Source: Cyanoderma ruficeps
Taxonomy: Eukaryota; Chordata; Aves; Passeriformes; Timaliidae
DNA: 64,000 bases
Assembly: GCA_008694505.1 (NCBI GenBank)
Contig: VZDJ01004378.1
Span: 22,823,689-22,887,688, forward strand
Reading direction: 5' to 3'
The translations under genes and the position numbers were made by a program. Below are positions 50,769 through 62,182 of this stretch, in pieces. Numbering within the stretch: position 1 is the stretch's first letter; the number at the start of each line of letters is the position of its first letter. The notes under the pieces were generated by a model. It worked only from the letters and a program-made list of their open reading frames with translations. It did not search any database and was not told the origin of the DNA.

Positions 50769-51520
50769 TGTGGTGGGTTTACCCCATATGGGATCGAAAT
50801 CCCCACCAAAGCCACTCTATCCTTCCCCTCCCAGCTGGACAGAGGACAGAAAATGCAAGAAAAAGCTTCTTGGTTAAGGACTGGGAGAGATCATCCTCTG
50901 TCTTGGTCAACACAGATTTTATGAGGGGAAATCAATTTAATTTATTAGCAATCTAATCTCAGTAGGATTATGAAAAGTAGATCCAAACTTTAAAAGTAGC
51001 TTCACTGATCCACCATGGGTCCCCCAGAGGATTACAGGTCCTGCCCAGCAAGCCTGCAGGCTCCTCAAGGGGTCACAGCCTCCTTTGGGCTGTCACCTGC
51101 TCTGGCATGGAGTCCTCCATGGGCTGCAGATGAATATTTTCTTCCCCATGGGTTAGAGGGGGCAATGGCCTCACAATAGTCTGCACCACAGACTGCAGGG
51201 GAATCTCTGTCCTCAGGCCTGGACCTCCTCATCCTTCTCCTCCACTGACCTCGGTGTCTGAAGGACTGCTGTTCTCACATATTCTCACTGCTCTTTTCTC
51301 TGGCTAGAATTGTTTCAGTAGCATCTTTCCTGTTAAATACATTATCCCACAGGTGCTACCAGTGCCTCAGTCTTGGCTAGCAGTTCCATCTGGGAGCTGG
51401 CTGGCAATGGCTCTGTGGGACAAGGGGAAAGTTTCCAACAGCTTGTCACAGATGGGCCCCTGTAGCCCCACTCGCCCACCCCCACTCCACTACCAAAACC
51501 TTGCCATGCAAAACCATATA
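50769..51520 (-). mobile_element. ERVL-type solo LTR, minus strand
   Basis: The plus-strand left end TGTGGTGGGTTTACCCCATA and the blocks GACTGGGAGAGATCATC, CATGGGCTGCAG, CTGCAGGGGAATCTCTG, CACATATTCTCACTGCTC and TACCAAAACCTTGCCATGCA follow the order of a very common bird LTR as I recall it, read in reverse. Minus-strand AATAAA (plus TTTATT) lies near 50941. The flanks ATGCC (50764-50768) and AGGCC (51521-51525) are a possible 5-bp target duplication with one mismatch. Compared with the usual family length, the repeated GC-rich CTCCAGCGTGG-type middle section seems shortened. No internal region is attached. Confidence 0.82.
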
Positions 51521-51569
51521 AGGCCAAACAGGAAAAACAGGCTACAAAAAATGTACTGAGAAGACCATG

Positions 51570-51800
51570 TGTCCTGGTTTAAGGACATGTTTTCGGCTGA
51601 TGTTTCTAGGGAATATGTTTGCTTGCTGAACAGAAAAGATTCAAGATTGCTGGGGAATCTGAGCAGACTGTTTGGGAATATCTCTGGCGGCCCCTGAAGA
51701 GGTGAGAAGGCTTGAGTTGTCAATAGGGATGATCAAGAGACTGACTTTCTTCTGGCACTGTCAGTTGAGCTCAATAAAACTTATAGTCCTTTACAGATGA
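51570..51800 (+). mobile_element. Second LTR-like segment, 49 bp from the ERVL LTR
   Basis: It begins TGTCCTGGTTTAAGGACATG, close to the left end of the nested element at 2957. An AATAAA hexamer lies at 51773-51778. This suggests an LTR start plus a polyadenylation signal about 200 bp later. No right terminus or target duplication was identified, so the end coordinate is a guess. Confidence 0.4.
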
Positions 51801-54477
51801 TGGTGTGGACATTGAGGGTGGCTTGCCAGGAAGGATGCAAGGGTGCAGTGGAAACTTGATGGAGAAATAAAGTAGGCAATTATATGGGAGAATTACAACC
51901 TCTCTAAGAAGAAGTCATGGATCTGCTGCCTACCTAATGATGGCAGAGCAGAAGAGGAGATGTTAGCTTCAGCTCCATGAAGCCACAGACCTTCTAGCAG
52001 GAAAGCACCCCTAGTGATAACCCAAGGTGTAGGACTGTCTCTTCTGTCTTTCACATCTGTGAGCATCCCTCCATCTTTAGGTTTCATCCAATGCAGTGAG
52101 AGTAGATATAGCAACCAAAAAGGCTCTCCCTTCACTCTGCACGATGCACTGTTTCTTGTAGAATATCTTTTTCCTCTGAAAGGCGGCATATATGATTTCA
52201 AAATCCCATAGCTGAGAAAGTGGTTTTCAGAATTTCAGAAATCTCCATTTAATTAGAGATGTTAGATTTTTTTCATTTACTGCAATAAGTTACCTCTGAA
52301 TAACAGGATATCTGATCAAGTTCCCAAAAAGATATCCCCTTTAAAAATAATTTATTCTAATTGGCAAGATTTTTATTGCTCTAAAGTAATTATTTCTTCC
52401 AGTCAGGTTGTAAGCAATACCTCTATCCTTTCCATGTGCTACAAGATTTGGCTGAGAGAAGAAAAATTAATTACAATTGTAAACAAGGGCTAATGATAAG
52501 AAAATCTGTCCAGCTGCATGATTCCAATTATGTCATAGCATGTAGGAGTGCATGTTTCAATGCTAGAGCAATACTTCTTTCCTCTGATAAAGTCAACTAG
52601 TTTATTATGTTAAACTTGTGCGTGCATTGCTGCCATCTCTGCTACCGATAATGGTTACTTTAAGATTATTGAGTGAAAGGGTCTTTGTAGAGTGCTTTAC
52701 AGATAGATTAAGAGTCAATTAAATCCACGTTTCAGATTAATAAATCATCTTAAAATACTCTGTTATGCCCTGCCTCACTGGTGTAGTTAAGAACAAAAAA
52801 TATAATCCCTAATTTACCAATATGAGTTGGTAGTAATTTCTAGCAGCAAAACAGTTTTGTTCCAACTTGCACTCTGCTTATAATCATTGCTCAAAAAGCA
52901 ATGGTAAAAATTGCCTGAATGCCAGAAATTATCATATATAGAAGTGCTCCCTGGTCTGTTGCCAGACACTTGGAAAAGCTAATAAAAACATTAATACTAC
53001 ACTCTACTGGAAAAGTGAGTCTTGTATCTTGAATTAAAACTTACCTTAGTCATAAACTTAGATTCCATTTTTTAAGTAACAACAAAGTTTAACAGAGAGT
53101 TCAAAATAAAAAAAAATATAATCTGACAAGGAAAGAAGAATTTATTGCATTGAATTTGATAAAAAACTGCAGTTTTGTCTTCATTGATAAACTGTAAAAT
53201 AAGAATTCTGTTTATATAAAATAGAATAAAATGTAAACCAAGAGAAACTGAGATATTGCATGGTCTATACATATGCTGTTCAATACTTGGTGATATTTTA
53301 TATCTACTCAATACCTGCAGGGAGTTTTTTTAGGATAATTTGAATCATAGATGGAAGCTCCATCAAGGTATGATGCAATTCATGTCACTACTAATGAAAA
53401 ATTATTCCCTAAACACGATTAGAAATCCTTTGTCCTCTCCAGTTTTAGGTTTCCAAAGACCTTGGTGTTCCTGCAGTGTTCATCATGAAAGTCTACACAC
53501 AAGTGAATCTCACTGTCTATAAATATGTTCCACCATTCAACTTATTTCCCTTGTTATTAGTTAAAATATGTTTCCTAATCCTGAATATTTCTTCAGGTGC
53601 TTTGGTGGTTAAATATCAGTAAGAAATAGAGCATACAGGACTCCTGTACAGAGGTTATATGCTGTTTAGATTTATGCTTCGGAGAATACATTTTATCATT
53701 ACCCAATAGATTTCTGTGATTCTTTAGTATCCTATCCAGCTTTTTTCACCGCCACTACTGACTTCTCCTGGGTGTGACTTTTTTGTTGGGAAGAGACTGG
53801 TTTAAGGTTCCTTCATGTTGTCCTAAAATAAACAAATTACTTTGAAGAATTTTTCTTAAGTAGTGAGAAACCATACAGCATGGCCTAGAGAACACAATAG
53901 TGTGCACACATATACATCTTCATGCCACATAAAACTACACTTCATGGAGTATAGAATTTCCTCTTTATTAATGACTGTGACCTAGAAAAATATCACCCCT
54001 TTTTGAAGCCACCCTATTTTCTACACAGCCTAAAACAGGGGCTAAATATTTTTAAATTGCTGCAATTTAACACTCCTCAATAGAGTTTAGTTGTTTGAAT
54101 CTGAGGAGCAAGTAGTGTTCAGATGAGCTAGCAGGTACATGTATCACCTGTAAGTTAGAGCAGTAAATCTAAGAAGCATGCTCTTGAGCAGCTTTTCCCT
54201 CAGGACAAGCAGGGAAAGAGGGAAACCCAGGCAGAGCATCAGTGATCTGAAAGAAACCTCTACATCACACTTCTCCCAGAGAGAGGAGGGAGAAGTCATG
54301 ACCATGAGGTTACAGCAAATATCTTAGTATACTAATTGTTTTTAGTAACTTTGTCTTCCTTCTCTTTGAGCAAAACTGAAGTAACAATGTTGCTTTGATT
54401 TTTTCAGTTTTCTGACATTTTACATTTTTGTACTGGAGTTTTCACGCATTGTAACATAAAGTGATGTTTAGAAAACT
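51801..54477. other. AT-rich DNA, no supported gene
   Basis: 51.89-52.2 kb is somewhat GC-richer with a 102-codon minus-strand frame of no recognisable kind. 52.36-52.58 kb has a dense cluster of homeodomain, forkhead and E-box-like words. Otherwise nothing is recognised. Confidence 0.6.
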
Positions 54478-54668
54478 GTGCATTCCTTCCTGGGGGAAGG
54501 ACAAATTGATGGACTTCTAGTTTGACCACTGAGGTCAGAGAGGTGTCAACTTTGTCCCCCAGTCGCTGATCGAACTCCAAAGACTATTTAAACCCTAATC
54601 CCAAATAAATGTTCTTCTTTTTTGCTTGCACAACCTGACAGTATAAGTGTAGTTCTTTCATATCCATC
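54478..54668 (+). mobile_element. Short LTR with primer-binding-site-like motif
   Basis: The segment has TATTTAAA at 54585-54592, AATAAA at 54604-54609 and a T-rich stretch, ending shortly before TGGCGACAGCAG at 54669. TGG-initial motifs of this type follow 5' LTRs as tRNA primer-binding sites in many retroviruses. A TG start near 54478 is proposed only from composition. Nothing after 54720 looks like gag. It is probably a 5' LTR remnant of a small or decayed ERV. Confidence 0.45.
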
Positions 54669-54672
54669 TGGC

Positions 54673-57600
54673 GACAGCAGAATTAGGACCAGACAATTTT
54701 TGGCAGGGTGACTTTGACACCAGAGAAAGGGGCTACATAACTGGAAGGCTTTATATAAACTTTATAGCTGTATAGGACTCCTACATATTATATCATATAA
54801 TTTGATATGTTTATTAGGCCATAATAGGCCAAATTTCTTAGTGCCATGTCTTCTCTTTTACCCATAACAAGACTTTGCGTATAACATCTATGAGTAATGG
54901 AAAATTCAAACACGCTTTAAAGAAGGACATAATCAAATAGCTATCTGTAACAAAATGTGAAAAATAAATTAGGAAGAGTCATGCTGATTTTTTCAAAAAC
55001 CAATCCAGGTCAAAGAAATTTAATTTCAATCTATGAAGGGAAAGTAGGCTTTATAGGCTGAGACTTCTGAGAAAAATGGTCGATTTGAAAAGACATGTAA
55101 AAGAAGCACAGAGATTTGTGACTGGATTTTGCACAACAGTGGAGTAATCAGACTGGGTTCCATGTGAGCATTTTCCCAGGTTTATCTGAATGTATTTCCC
55201 TTTGAATGCCATGAGGAGTTTAAATCTAAATAGGCATTTCACACCAAGGAGAGGAACAAGTAGGATATCAGGTTTGTGTATATGACCTGATGGGTGCTTT
55301 CTCACTGGTATGTGGATTAGTGGGTTGTGGGGAGCAGCATGGCTGCACATAAAGTTAGAAGCCACCCTTCCATCTCTAACAAAATATGTAGGTAAGTAAG
55401 GGAAGGTACTCCTGGAAGTGGTGGGTAGCATTTCTAACCCAGGTCTCCTGCAAGAGGGTGGGGAGAAGGGCACAAAACCAAGAATATTTAGTGAGTGAGG
55501 GGGCAGATAAGGGTGAGGATTTCTGGGGAATGCTTATACAAGGGTGATGAAATTTGTAAGTGTTTGCAAACATTTTGTGATTTCCCAATTCAATTCTGTA
55601 TGTTTAATTCAGAGATTGCTGGTTAATTGCTTTTCATCAATGATTCGACTTAAATCACATGAGGAATACATTCCAGTGACTGATGCTACAATAAGAAACA
55701 ATAATTTGCTACAGCTCAGACAAAAAGCTATAGGTTTCAATGAAGAAGAAATTCAAGCTATAGGAAAAAAAAGTAAGTTTCCAAAAGTACTGGAGTAGGT
55801 TCAGATAACTGTCATGAGTTGGAAGTTTCTAAGCATTCTGGAAGATTTCTAAAAAGAGATTGCATAAATATATATTGGCAAAGCATAAAGAAAGTGTCTT
55901 CAAAATGGGAAAAAAATTTCCAAGATTCAAGTCAAAAGAATTTATACAATGTATATTCATTTAGCTTACTGTACCTTATACATTCAGGTAAATATATTAA
56001 GTGAAAATAAAGAGGAGAGTTGAGAAGTGACTAATAAAATTCTGGTAATCCACGCAAGAAGGGATAATAAAAAGGAACGATTTATAATATGCAAGAATTT
56101 GACAGTGTCCTTGAGCTCATATTGGCGCCATAAAAGTATAGCAGTCAGCATTATTGTAGGGCCTTTATCAGTTCATTAGCTCATTTTACTCCTATACTTT
56201 GAGAAAAGCAGACCCTGTCAACCCATCATTAATCTGACCATTAATCTGTGAATAATTGTATTCATTAAAATGGTCTTATAACATCATGGTTTCAATTGCT
56301 AGAAAGCTGCAGGATGTTTCTGGTTTCTATATTGGTGCTGTATGTCTGAATGAGACTGAAAGTAGCAGGTATTTATAGTACAGCCATTCTTTCCATACTG
56401 ATAAGATACTTTAGCACAAGATCATGATCCAGGGAAGTATCCACTTTTAATGGAAGAGATGTCACTCCTTTAGGCTGCTCCTAGCATCAATTTATGTCCA
56501 GAAAGAATGGATACAAACCAAGATTAGTGTAGAACACAAGTTCATTCTAGTCCTTGGAGAATTACACACTCTCTGTCTGTGCTACTTCCAGTGTTGTTCA
56601 CACACTCACAGAACTGAATAAGAAATTTGAGCTATTTTAATTTTTCAAGCATTACCTCTTTTGCAGTACTATTCTTGATTTTCTTCCACTTGCCAAATCC
56701 TTCTCACTCCTCTAGGGAAGGTAATCATGGGAGATTTTAACAAGACAATGTTTTTGTAGATTCTGCACCTGTAATGAAATTACTTCCATTTCATTAGTGG
56801 GTCATTTTTAAAAGAATGTAGGTTTTTTTCTTTTAATTCAAAGAATATAGATAACTTGTGTGATTCATCTTGATTTTTTTTTCAAGTTTTTGCCTTGTTT
56901 ATGCTGAGTGCTTTTGTTTAGGACTCTCAACTCATACAGAAAATAAGGGCAATTCAGTATTCTTTTTGAAAGATGGCATTTCAATGATTATTATTCCATT
57001 TACTGTTGCCTTAAAATTTTCTGCATTTTGTACTGTCAATCCCTATCATGTTTTTTTGTGCACCTCAAAAATCTTCTGGTCCAAATTTTTTATTAACTTA
57101 TTTTTTCATCCTTCCTCATTTCTCATTAGGTAAAAGTGACTGAAAGATGTGATTGCATTTAGCCTCAAGTCACCTCTCCTTGTCTTCTTGAGTCACTATA
57201 CTCCAAAATTAATATTTTCCTACTGCACGGTACAATGTTATTAACAATCTTTATTATGTGACAGTATTGTATATTTAAATTTATTTTCCTTATTATTTAT
57301 TTAATTACATGTCATTCCATCCACAATGCCTTACCTGTTCACCCACTGTGTGGCTTAGGAACTTCACGATTTGAATAGCATGAAAATAGCAAATAGTGAC
57401 AGCAACATCTGCAGCCAACCTACAAACTTTAGTGAATAAAAAAAAAAACCTAAGTAAAGAACCCTTCAAAAATGAGTGGCAACAGGATGGCAGATTGTGG
57501 CGTGGTTAATAGTGTAAAATGTGTATTAAATTTTCCTCAGACTTGAAGAGTCTCTGAATAATTTAAAATATCTGCTTTTGGCAGATGCTCAAGCCATGAA

Positions 57601-60600
57601 CTTGCCCGATCATTTGGATTCTGTGTTGTCTATGAAAATTTTATACAATATTTCCATCTGAGGGAATACATTTTGATATTAATTGTGTGGGTTTTTTTCC
57701 CTGGTACTGTCCAAGCACATTATTTTGCCCCAGATGGCATGCACTACTAGACCAAGGTCTTGTATTTATTTTGTTATGAAACAGCAGTCATAGCATTATG
57801 GGAAGTATTTCTGCTTAATCATTTGAGTTTCTGGGTTTAGGGATCTCTGGTCTTAGAGGCAGCAGGAGTTCTATTTCTTGAGAGGTGTCTTCAGAGTTCC
57901 AGTCATGTATAAATAGCATATATTTGCATTTTATCTAATAGAAATAATTATTTAAATATTTTCATGTTAGGACTATTGAGCACACAAAATCAATATTATT
58001 CTGCAATAGTTATCCATTTTTCAGCCTATGTATGGTATAATGAAATAATTCTCTACTGCTATTTTTCTAAACTAACATGAGTGATTTGCTATAATACATC
58101 TGTCTTCTTCTTTTTGGTGACAGATAGTGATTGAATTAAAAGTGCGAATTTTATTTAAATCCTAAAAAATAGATGAAGACACTTTTATTGGTTTTGACTT
58201 AAAGGAATTGGGGAAATGGCTTACTCTAAACACATAAGAATAACTCTTAAATTCCTGATTCTTCAAGACACTTCAAAAAAACCTCCTCCAATTAAGTGGA
58301 TGCAACATAACAGTCTTAAACTTATTCACTGCAAGAAGTTTTACTTGCATGAGGAAAAAAAAGACTTGGTTAACCCCATAAAAGTAATTTTTTTAAAATA
58401 GAAGTGTCTAGGTCTTATCCCCTGCTTGGTAGTTCTGCTTCTAAATTGATATCTTAACCACAATACTTAAAAAAACCAAATGATCTAATAAATTCTTTTA
58501 TGCATCCTGAACTGTTGTTTCATTTATTATGTGTTGGGATTTAGGCATACCAAAATGTTGATTTTTTTAAAGCAAACTAAGAAACCAAAGTTACTGGTAA
58601 AGCTTTAAACTGTTTCCTGGGGGGATTCTTGCAGACAGTACATCAGAGCTATTGCCACTGAAGCATATATTTGAGTAGATGAAGTATTAGTGTGTTTGTC
58701 AAAAATGTGATGGTGAGCACCACCCTCTTGCCAGGTAACTGGCAAGAAAGAAGGAAAAAAAATATTTCTGTTGCTTCCAGTCAATTTCCAAAGATGTCCT
58801 CAGTATGTGAAGGGCCATGTTTTCCTTCACAGAGCAGCAGCAGGAAAACTAAAAGCAGGACCAACATAAAATAGACAGAGATTATACCAGTTAGTACAGT
58901 TTTTATTTTTTATAAAAAATATTATTAAAACTGAAGATAACTGAAAAACTAAATATATTTCAAAATTACCAGTTCCTCTTTGGAAAGAAAATATAAAGAT
59001 TCTAGTTTGTTTGCTGCCCAAAACAGATACTTCTTCCATAATTTAACGTTTATTTTCTTTTAAATTTGGATCTCTTTGATCTCATTGAGTTTTGAAAATA
59101 AAAATAGGAATATCTACAACTAAAAGCTCTTTCATCTCACGAAAAACTATTTCTAAATAATGAGTTAAGATACTGCATAGTAAGAGCTAATAGGTGCCTG
59201 AATTCTACGATACATTAAATTGTCAAATGTTTTATATTTAGGCATATTGTTTTTTAATCTCTGAATGTGTTTCCATATTTTCAATATCAAATTTCTTTAA
59301 CAGTCACTCTCGAAGTGACCTCATGTAAGGATTTTGTTGGCAACTCATTTTTTTTCACTAGATAAGCAGATGCTTATTAAAGTTTTTGGCTTTTTTTCAA
59401 TTATTTAGTTTATTCTTTTACAACCTAGTTACCAGATATCCAGTCTAATGTGGCCTTCTAACAAATCAAAATTTGAACTCTCCCAGAGTTTTCTGAGTGG
59501 TTATGTGGGAAGCATCCTCTGACATATAGGAAGGAACTTAGGAGCTAAATTTATAGTGGTGAAATACCATTATGTAGTACCACATATTGTTAAAAAGGTG
59601 TTTTTTATTATTTTATTTTATCTTATTTTATTTTATTGTAATTTTTTTACTTTTTTTCAAGTAATGTTGCCAAGTTGGTTAATAAGTAGTTTTAGGCACT
59701 AAGTATACTTTGAGGTTGTCTCAACAAAGCAGTTAAAGAGGAACTTCTCTGAATGGCTTCAGCCTTTGCCTGGTTTTCAAATGATCCAGCTGGCACAAGG
59801 TAATTTGTGCTGGGAAGTATTATAATCAGCAGATTACAACACAAGTGATCCTATATCCCTGTATAATATTGGTTATGAGGAACTAGTGTTGCTTAAACTT
59901 TACATGAGCCACTTTCATGGCCTTTTGGATACAAGCACTCCATCTTAAACTAGTTTTTCTGCTGAAAAAATAAAATGCTTTTTAAATTGCACCGTATTTA
60001 TTTCATTATATGATAAGAATTCCATTTTATGTTCTTGCACCTCTTGCAAGTATGGTAATAAGATATTTGTGCATATTTGCTGTTTCCCATAACAAAAGCC
60101 AGATAAATGTAACGGTGAAGGAAGTAATAAATCTACCTGAGTTTATGGCTTGGCCCTGTTCAAGTAGCAAAGTTAATACAAAAGATTTCTTCAAGCATAA
60201 AAAGGATAAAGTGCGATAAAACTAAAATAGCTAAGTGAACCTAGAAGAAAAATGTATCATTGCCTGTTAATTTTAGACAACGTGTTTTTCCGTAGAACAC
60301 TCTCACTGGGGGTTAATACTTACTGTTTTCTTGAAAGCAATTACTCTACTGTGCAGTACATTAAACTGCAGAAAACCCACACCAATAAACAGGAATAATA
60401 ACAATTCTTTAAAGGGTCCCCAGTGTGCTGTGATGTATCTATTGCTAACTCACATATTAAATCTAAACTGTTCAACAAACACTGTAGAATGTATCTGCAG
60501 AACTTAATCCAGCTTTTCTCATTTAGCATTTTGACAGTAAAAAATTGGCTGCAACACTGCAGTTTCGATAGCAACTCTCACAAAGTTTATTTAAATTTTC

Positions 60601-61109
60601 AGGAAACAATTTTAGAAACTAAGCCCTTTTTGAAAAATCAGATACATGGCTGAATAATAAAACATCACAAAATAGAATGGTTGGCCTTTGTCTTGCAAAC
60701 TATTTTGTATTGCTACTGCTGGGTCATTTGAACTAGGCAGTCATCACATTTCAGACTTTTCATCCTAGACTATGAAAAATATTACACTATTTTATCTGTT
60801 AATAAAGTAACTGCTTTATCTTTAACAATCACATACTGTAAAAAACTTTCTGGAACTCATTAGCCTATTTGACTATTATAAATTACTTAATTCCATTCAC
60901 TGTTAAGAGGGGAGATCTCTATTTTTTATAATGTCTGAAGAAGAGTGAGACTACTTTATCTTTGATGATTTTGGATTTCTAAACAATGGTGGAAATGTTA
61001 ACTCTTCAGTGGATAGATTAAAAAAAAAACCAAAAAAAACCCTCCATAAATTCTGAGATCCCTCTAATGATTTCAGTATGGTAAAAATACATTTTGTTTA
61101 TTGCATTAA
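54673..61109. other. AT-rich DNA, no supported gene
   Basis: Open frames include 140 codons on the minus strand at 55051-55473, which has no domain, starts inside G-rich non-coding-looking DNA and is judged chance. A TTTTA-type simple repeat is at 59601-59637. An A-rich AAAAACCAAAAAAAACCC tract at about 61020-61045 immediately precedes the CR1. Confidence 0.6.
59601..59637. repeat. TTTTA microsatellite
   Basis: TTATTTTATTTTATC-type pentanucleotide units with small interruptions. Confidence 0.85.
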
Positions 61110-61645
61110 ACAAGGCTGGACAAACAGCCAGTAACAGATCCTTCTACAGGAGAAGAAATTTTTCCTAACATCCAATCTAAACCATCTGTTGCATGACTTG
61201 TGGCACTTTTCTCTTGTCCTATCATTGGTTACTTGGGAGGAGAGACTCATCCTTACCTGCCTAAAACCTCCTTTCGGGTGGTTGTAGAGGACATTAAGGT
61301 CTCCCTTCAGACTGGTTTTCTCCAGGCTAAACAATCCCAGCTCCCTCAGATTTGGGCACATGCCACCTTCATTGCCTGGATATGCTCCAGCACCTCAGTG
61401 TCTTGAGGGGCCAGAACTGAATGCAGTATTTACACATAACCATATCTATACTGTCATAACAACTGGCCTTGGCGCATTGATCCAGCCTGTCCATACCACT
61501 CTGTAGTGCCTTCCTACCCTCCAGCAGATCAACATTTCCACCCAATTTAGCGTCATCTGTGAACTGACTGAAGATGAATTCAACTCCTAATCTGTATCAT
61601 AGAAAGATATTGAACAGAACAGGGCCCAGTGCTGAGCCCCGGGGA
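61110..61645 (-). mobile_element. CR1 LINE fragment, minus strand, internally deleted
   Basis: Blocks typical of reversed CR1 are GAAATTTTTCCTAACATCCA, TTGTCCTATCATTGGTTACT, ACCTCCTTTCGGGTGGTTGT, AAGGTCTCCCTTCAGACTGG and CTCCAGGCTAAACAATCCC. Further into the reverse-transcriptase frame come AGCAGATCAACATTTCCACC and AACAGGGCCCAGTGCTGAGC. The usual segment between the CAGTATTTACACATAACC part and the GCCTGTCCATACC part is shorter than expected, implying an internal deletion. The 3' terminal octamer is missing. No ORF survives. Confidence 0.88.
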
Positions 61646-62100
61646 ATAGGGTCTGTCTCTCACTGTCCCCAATATTCTCATTTACCTCCTTCTGAGGCAG
61701 AGGAGTTCCTTTACATGGGCTCGACCCTATGCTGTGCTCACTGCTGCCAGCACAGCCAGGCACACCCTGCAGAGATGTCGTGGATTTCTCCTGAGTGGAC
61801 CTTGTTGCTCACTGGTCAGGCTGGCAGGGCACAGCTCCTGCCCTGCTGTGCACAGTGCCATGCCATGCCCTGTTTGCCCATCCTGTGGGTGGCACTCCTG
61901 GTAGCTAGATCCCCAAGGCTGTCTTCTAGCCATGTGGGGGTTCTTGGCTGCTGCTGCTTCTGGCCTGAGACAGGTCTCATCCAGTGCTCTCATGTTAGCT
62001 TGTGGCTCCTGACAGCTCCCATGGCTCCTCCTGAGGTTCTCCTGCTTCAGGAAACCACCTGTGTGTGCCATACTAGAATGCTCTACTGCTGATCATGCCA
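61646..62100. other. GC-rich unassigned block with the window's longest open frame
   Basis: This is the most GC-rich stretch in the right half, full of CTGCTG, CCATGCC and GGCACTCC words. The 172-codon plus-strand frame (61574-62092) starts inside CR1 sequence and runs to the end of the block. The opposite strand is also open for 114 codons (61727-62071), which argues for composition rather than coding. It could be LTR-derived or another retroelement abutting CR1. No family, domain or start context supports a gene. Confidence 0.4.
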
Positions 62101-62128
62101 ACACCAGAGACACTCGTCTTGGCTGCTA

Positions 62129-62182
62129 ATGTAATAAACATATTTATGTACTCTGATGTAGTAAACCTATTTGTAACTCCAA
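62129..62182. repeat. Imperfect 27-bp tandem duplication
   Basis: ATGTAATAAACATATTTATG and ATGTAGTAAACCTATTTGTA open two adjacent units starting at 62129 and 62156. Three or four differences separate them. Confidence 0.75.

Noticed and set aside
55051..55473. 140-codon minus-strand open frame
   Set aside because: No recognisable domain or splice framing, and length within chance for 64 kb.
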